12,242 nt of DNA from an uncultured Propioniciclava sp. (lineage in GTDB: Bacteria; Actinomycetota; Actinomycetes; Propionibacteriales; Propionibacteriaceae). The stretch covers positions 1-12,242 of the forward strand of contig CALMPQ010000029.1 of the NCBI GenBank assembly GCA_937872005.1, written 5' to 3'. The position numbers and the translations under genes are program-made. Positions 12,037-12,242 of this stretch are shown piece by piece. The notes below the pieces were generated by a model. That model was not told where the DNA came from. It searched no databases and saw nothing but the letters and a program-made list of their open reading frames with translations. The first letter of the stretch is position 1. Every line of letters starts with the position of its first letter.

Positions 12037-12242
12037 GTGGACGCCCCACGCATCATCCTCGCGTTCGGCTGGGCCGCGCTGATGTTCGTCTACCTGCTCG
12101 GCGACGTGCTGCGCATCTTCGCCGGCCACTACCGGCCCGGCCGGATCGAGGGGCAGCCCACCCAGCCCTGGATGTGGCTGGTGGCGGCCGCCTTCATGCT
12201 CATCCCCATCGCGATGATGCTGCTGTCGCTGCTGCTGCCCGC
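12037..12242 (+). CDS. DUF6326-like small membrane protein, 3' end beyond the window
   Basis: An open frame from GTG 12037 runs to the window edge (68 codons visible, no stop). It encodes a first hydrophobic helix (AFGWAALMFVYLLGDVLRIF), a short polar loop (AGHYRPGRIEGQPTQP) and a second helix (WMWLVAAAFMLIPIAMMLLSLLLP). The pattern of YL-x-DVL followed by a loop and then (M)LIPIAM-LLS resembles DUF6326 family membrane proteins of unknown function. The start lies 1 base after the MDR stop, so it almost certainly belongs to the same TetR-controlled operon. Confidence 0.7.
   Translation, partial: MDAPRIILAFGWAALMFVYLLGDVLRIFAGHYRPGRIEGQPTQPWMWLVAAAFMLIPIAMMLLSLLLP

Noticed and set aside
1..12242. 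CRISPR arrays, tRNA or rRNA genes, transposases or integrases
   Set aside because: No regularly spaced repeats, cloverleaf-like sequences or recognisable mobility proteins were seen on either strand.

Overview
The window is about 12 kb of very GC-rich DNA with dense, tightly packed genes, GTG starts, several apparently leaderless promoters and typical Actinomycetota families (a LigD-type polymerase domain, a remnant of a TIGR03086/maleylpyruvate-isomerase-like protein, a DUF2695-like C-terminus, a long-form pyruvate kinase). I read it as a chromosomal segment of a high-GC actinobacterium, possibly Propionibacteriaceae-like; the family-level guess is weak.

Layout. 1-2058: a dienelactone-hydrolase-family gene followed 7 bases later by a helix-hairpin-helix plus LigD-type polymerase gene, both on +. 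1935-2888: on -, a HEPN toxin / MNT nucleotidyltransferase antitoxin pair whose antitoxin carries its own ribbon-helix-helix domain and sits behind a perfect 12-bp-arm inverted repeat. 2917-3110: frameshifted remnant of a TIGR03086-like gene. 3141-4532 (-): MATE transporter. 4760-8508: an accessory block bounded by two paralogous genes of an unrecognised Cys-rich family (4760-5710 and 7573-8508), each preceded by the same 15-base sequence containing a perfect actinobacterial DnaA box. Between them lie an AbrB/PIN toxin-antitoxin pair (+), a DUF2568-like membrane protein (+) and an RHH/PIN toxin-antitoxin pair (-). 8574-10382: long-form pyruvate kinase lacking the C-terminal domain and carrying an in-frame repeat. 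10341-12242: a TetR regulator (-) divergent from a quinone-oxidoreductase-like MDR gene (+), with two near-identical operators between them, and a truncated DUF6326-like membrane gene after it.

How it fits together. Three toxin-antitoxin modules lie within 5.5 kb. A 59-base near-duplicate (6354-6411 and 8531-8589) joins a PIN gene 3' end to the first codons of the pyruvate kinase gene. With the two paralogs, this suggests an ancestral order paralog - AbrB - PIN - pyruvate kinase that was duplicated; the second copy then lost its AbrB/PIN genes, leaving a scar. All three convergent gene pairs overlap at their 3' ends, and in two of them the overlap gives one protein an unusual C-terminal tail. 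The best candidates for something undescribed are the Cys-rich paralog family with its DnaA-box leader and the self-contained RHH-MNT/HEPN module with its operator.
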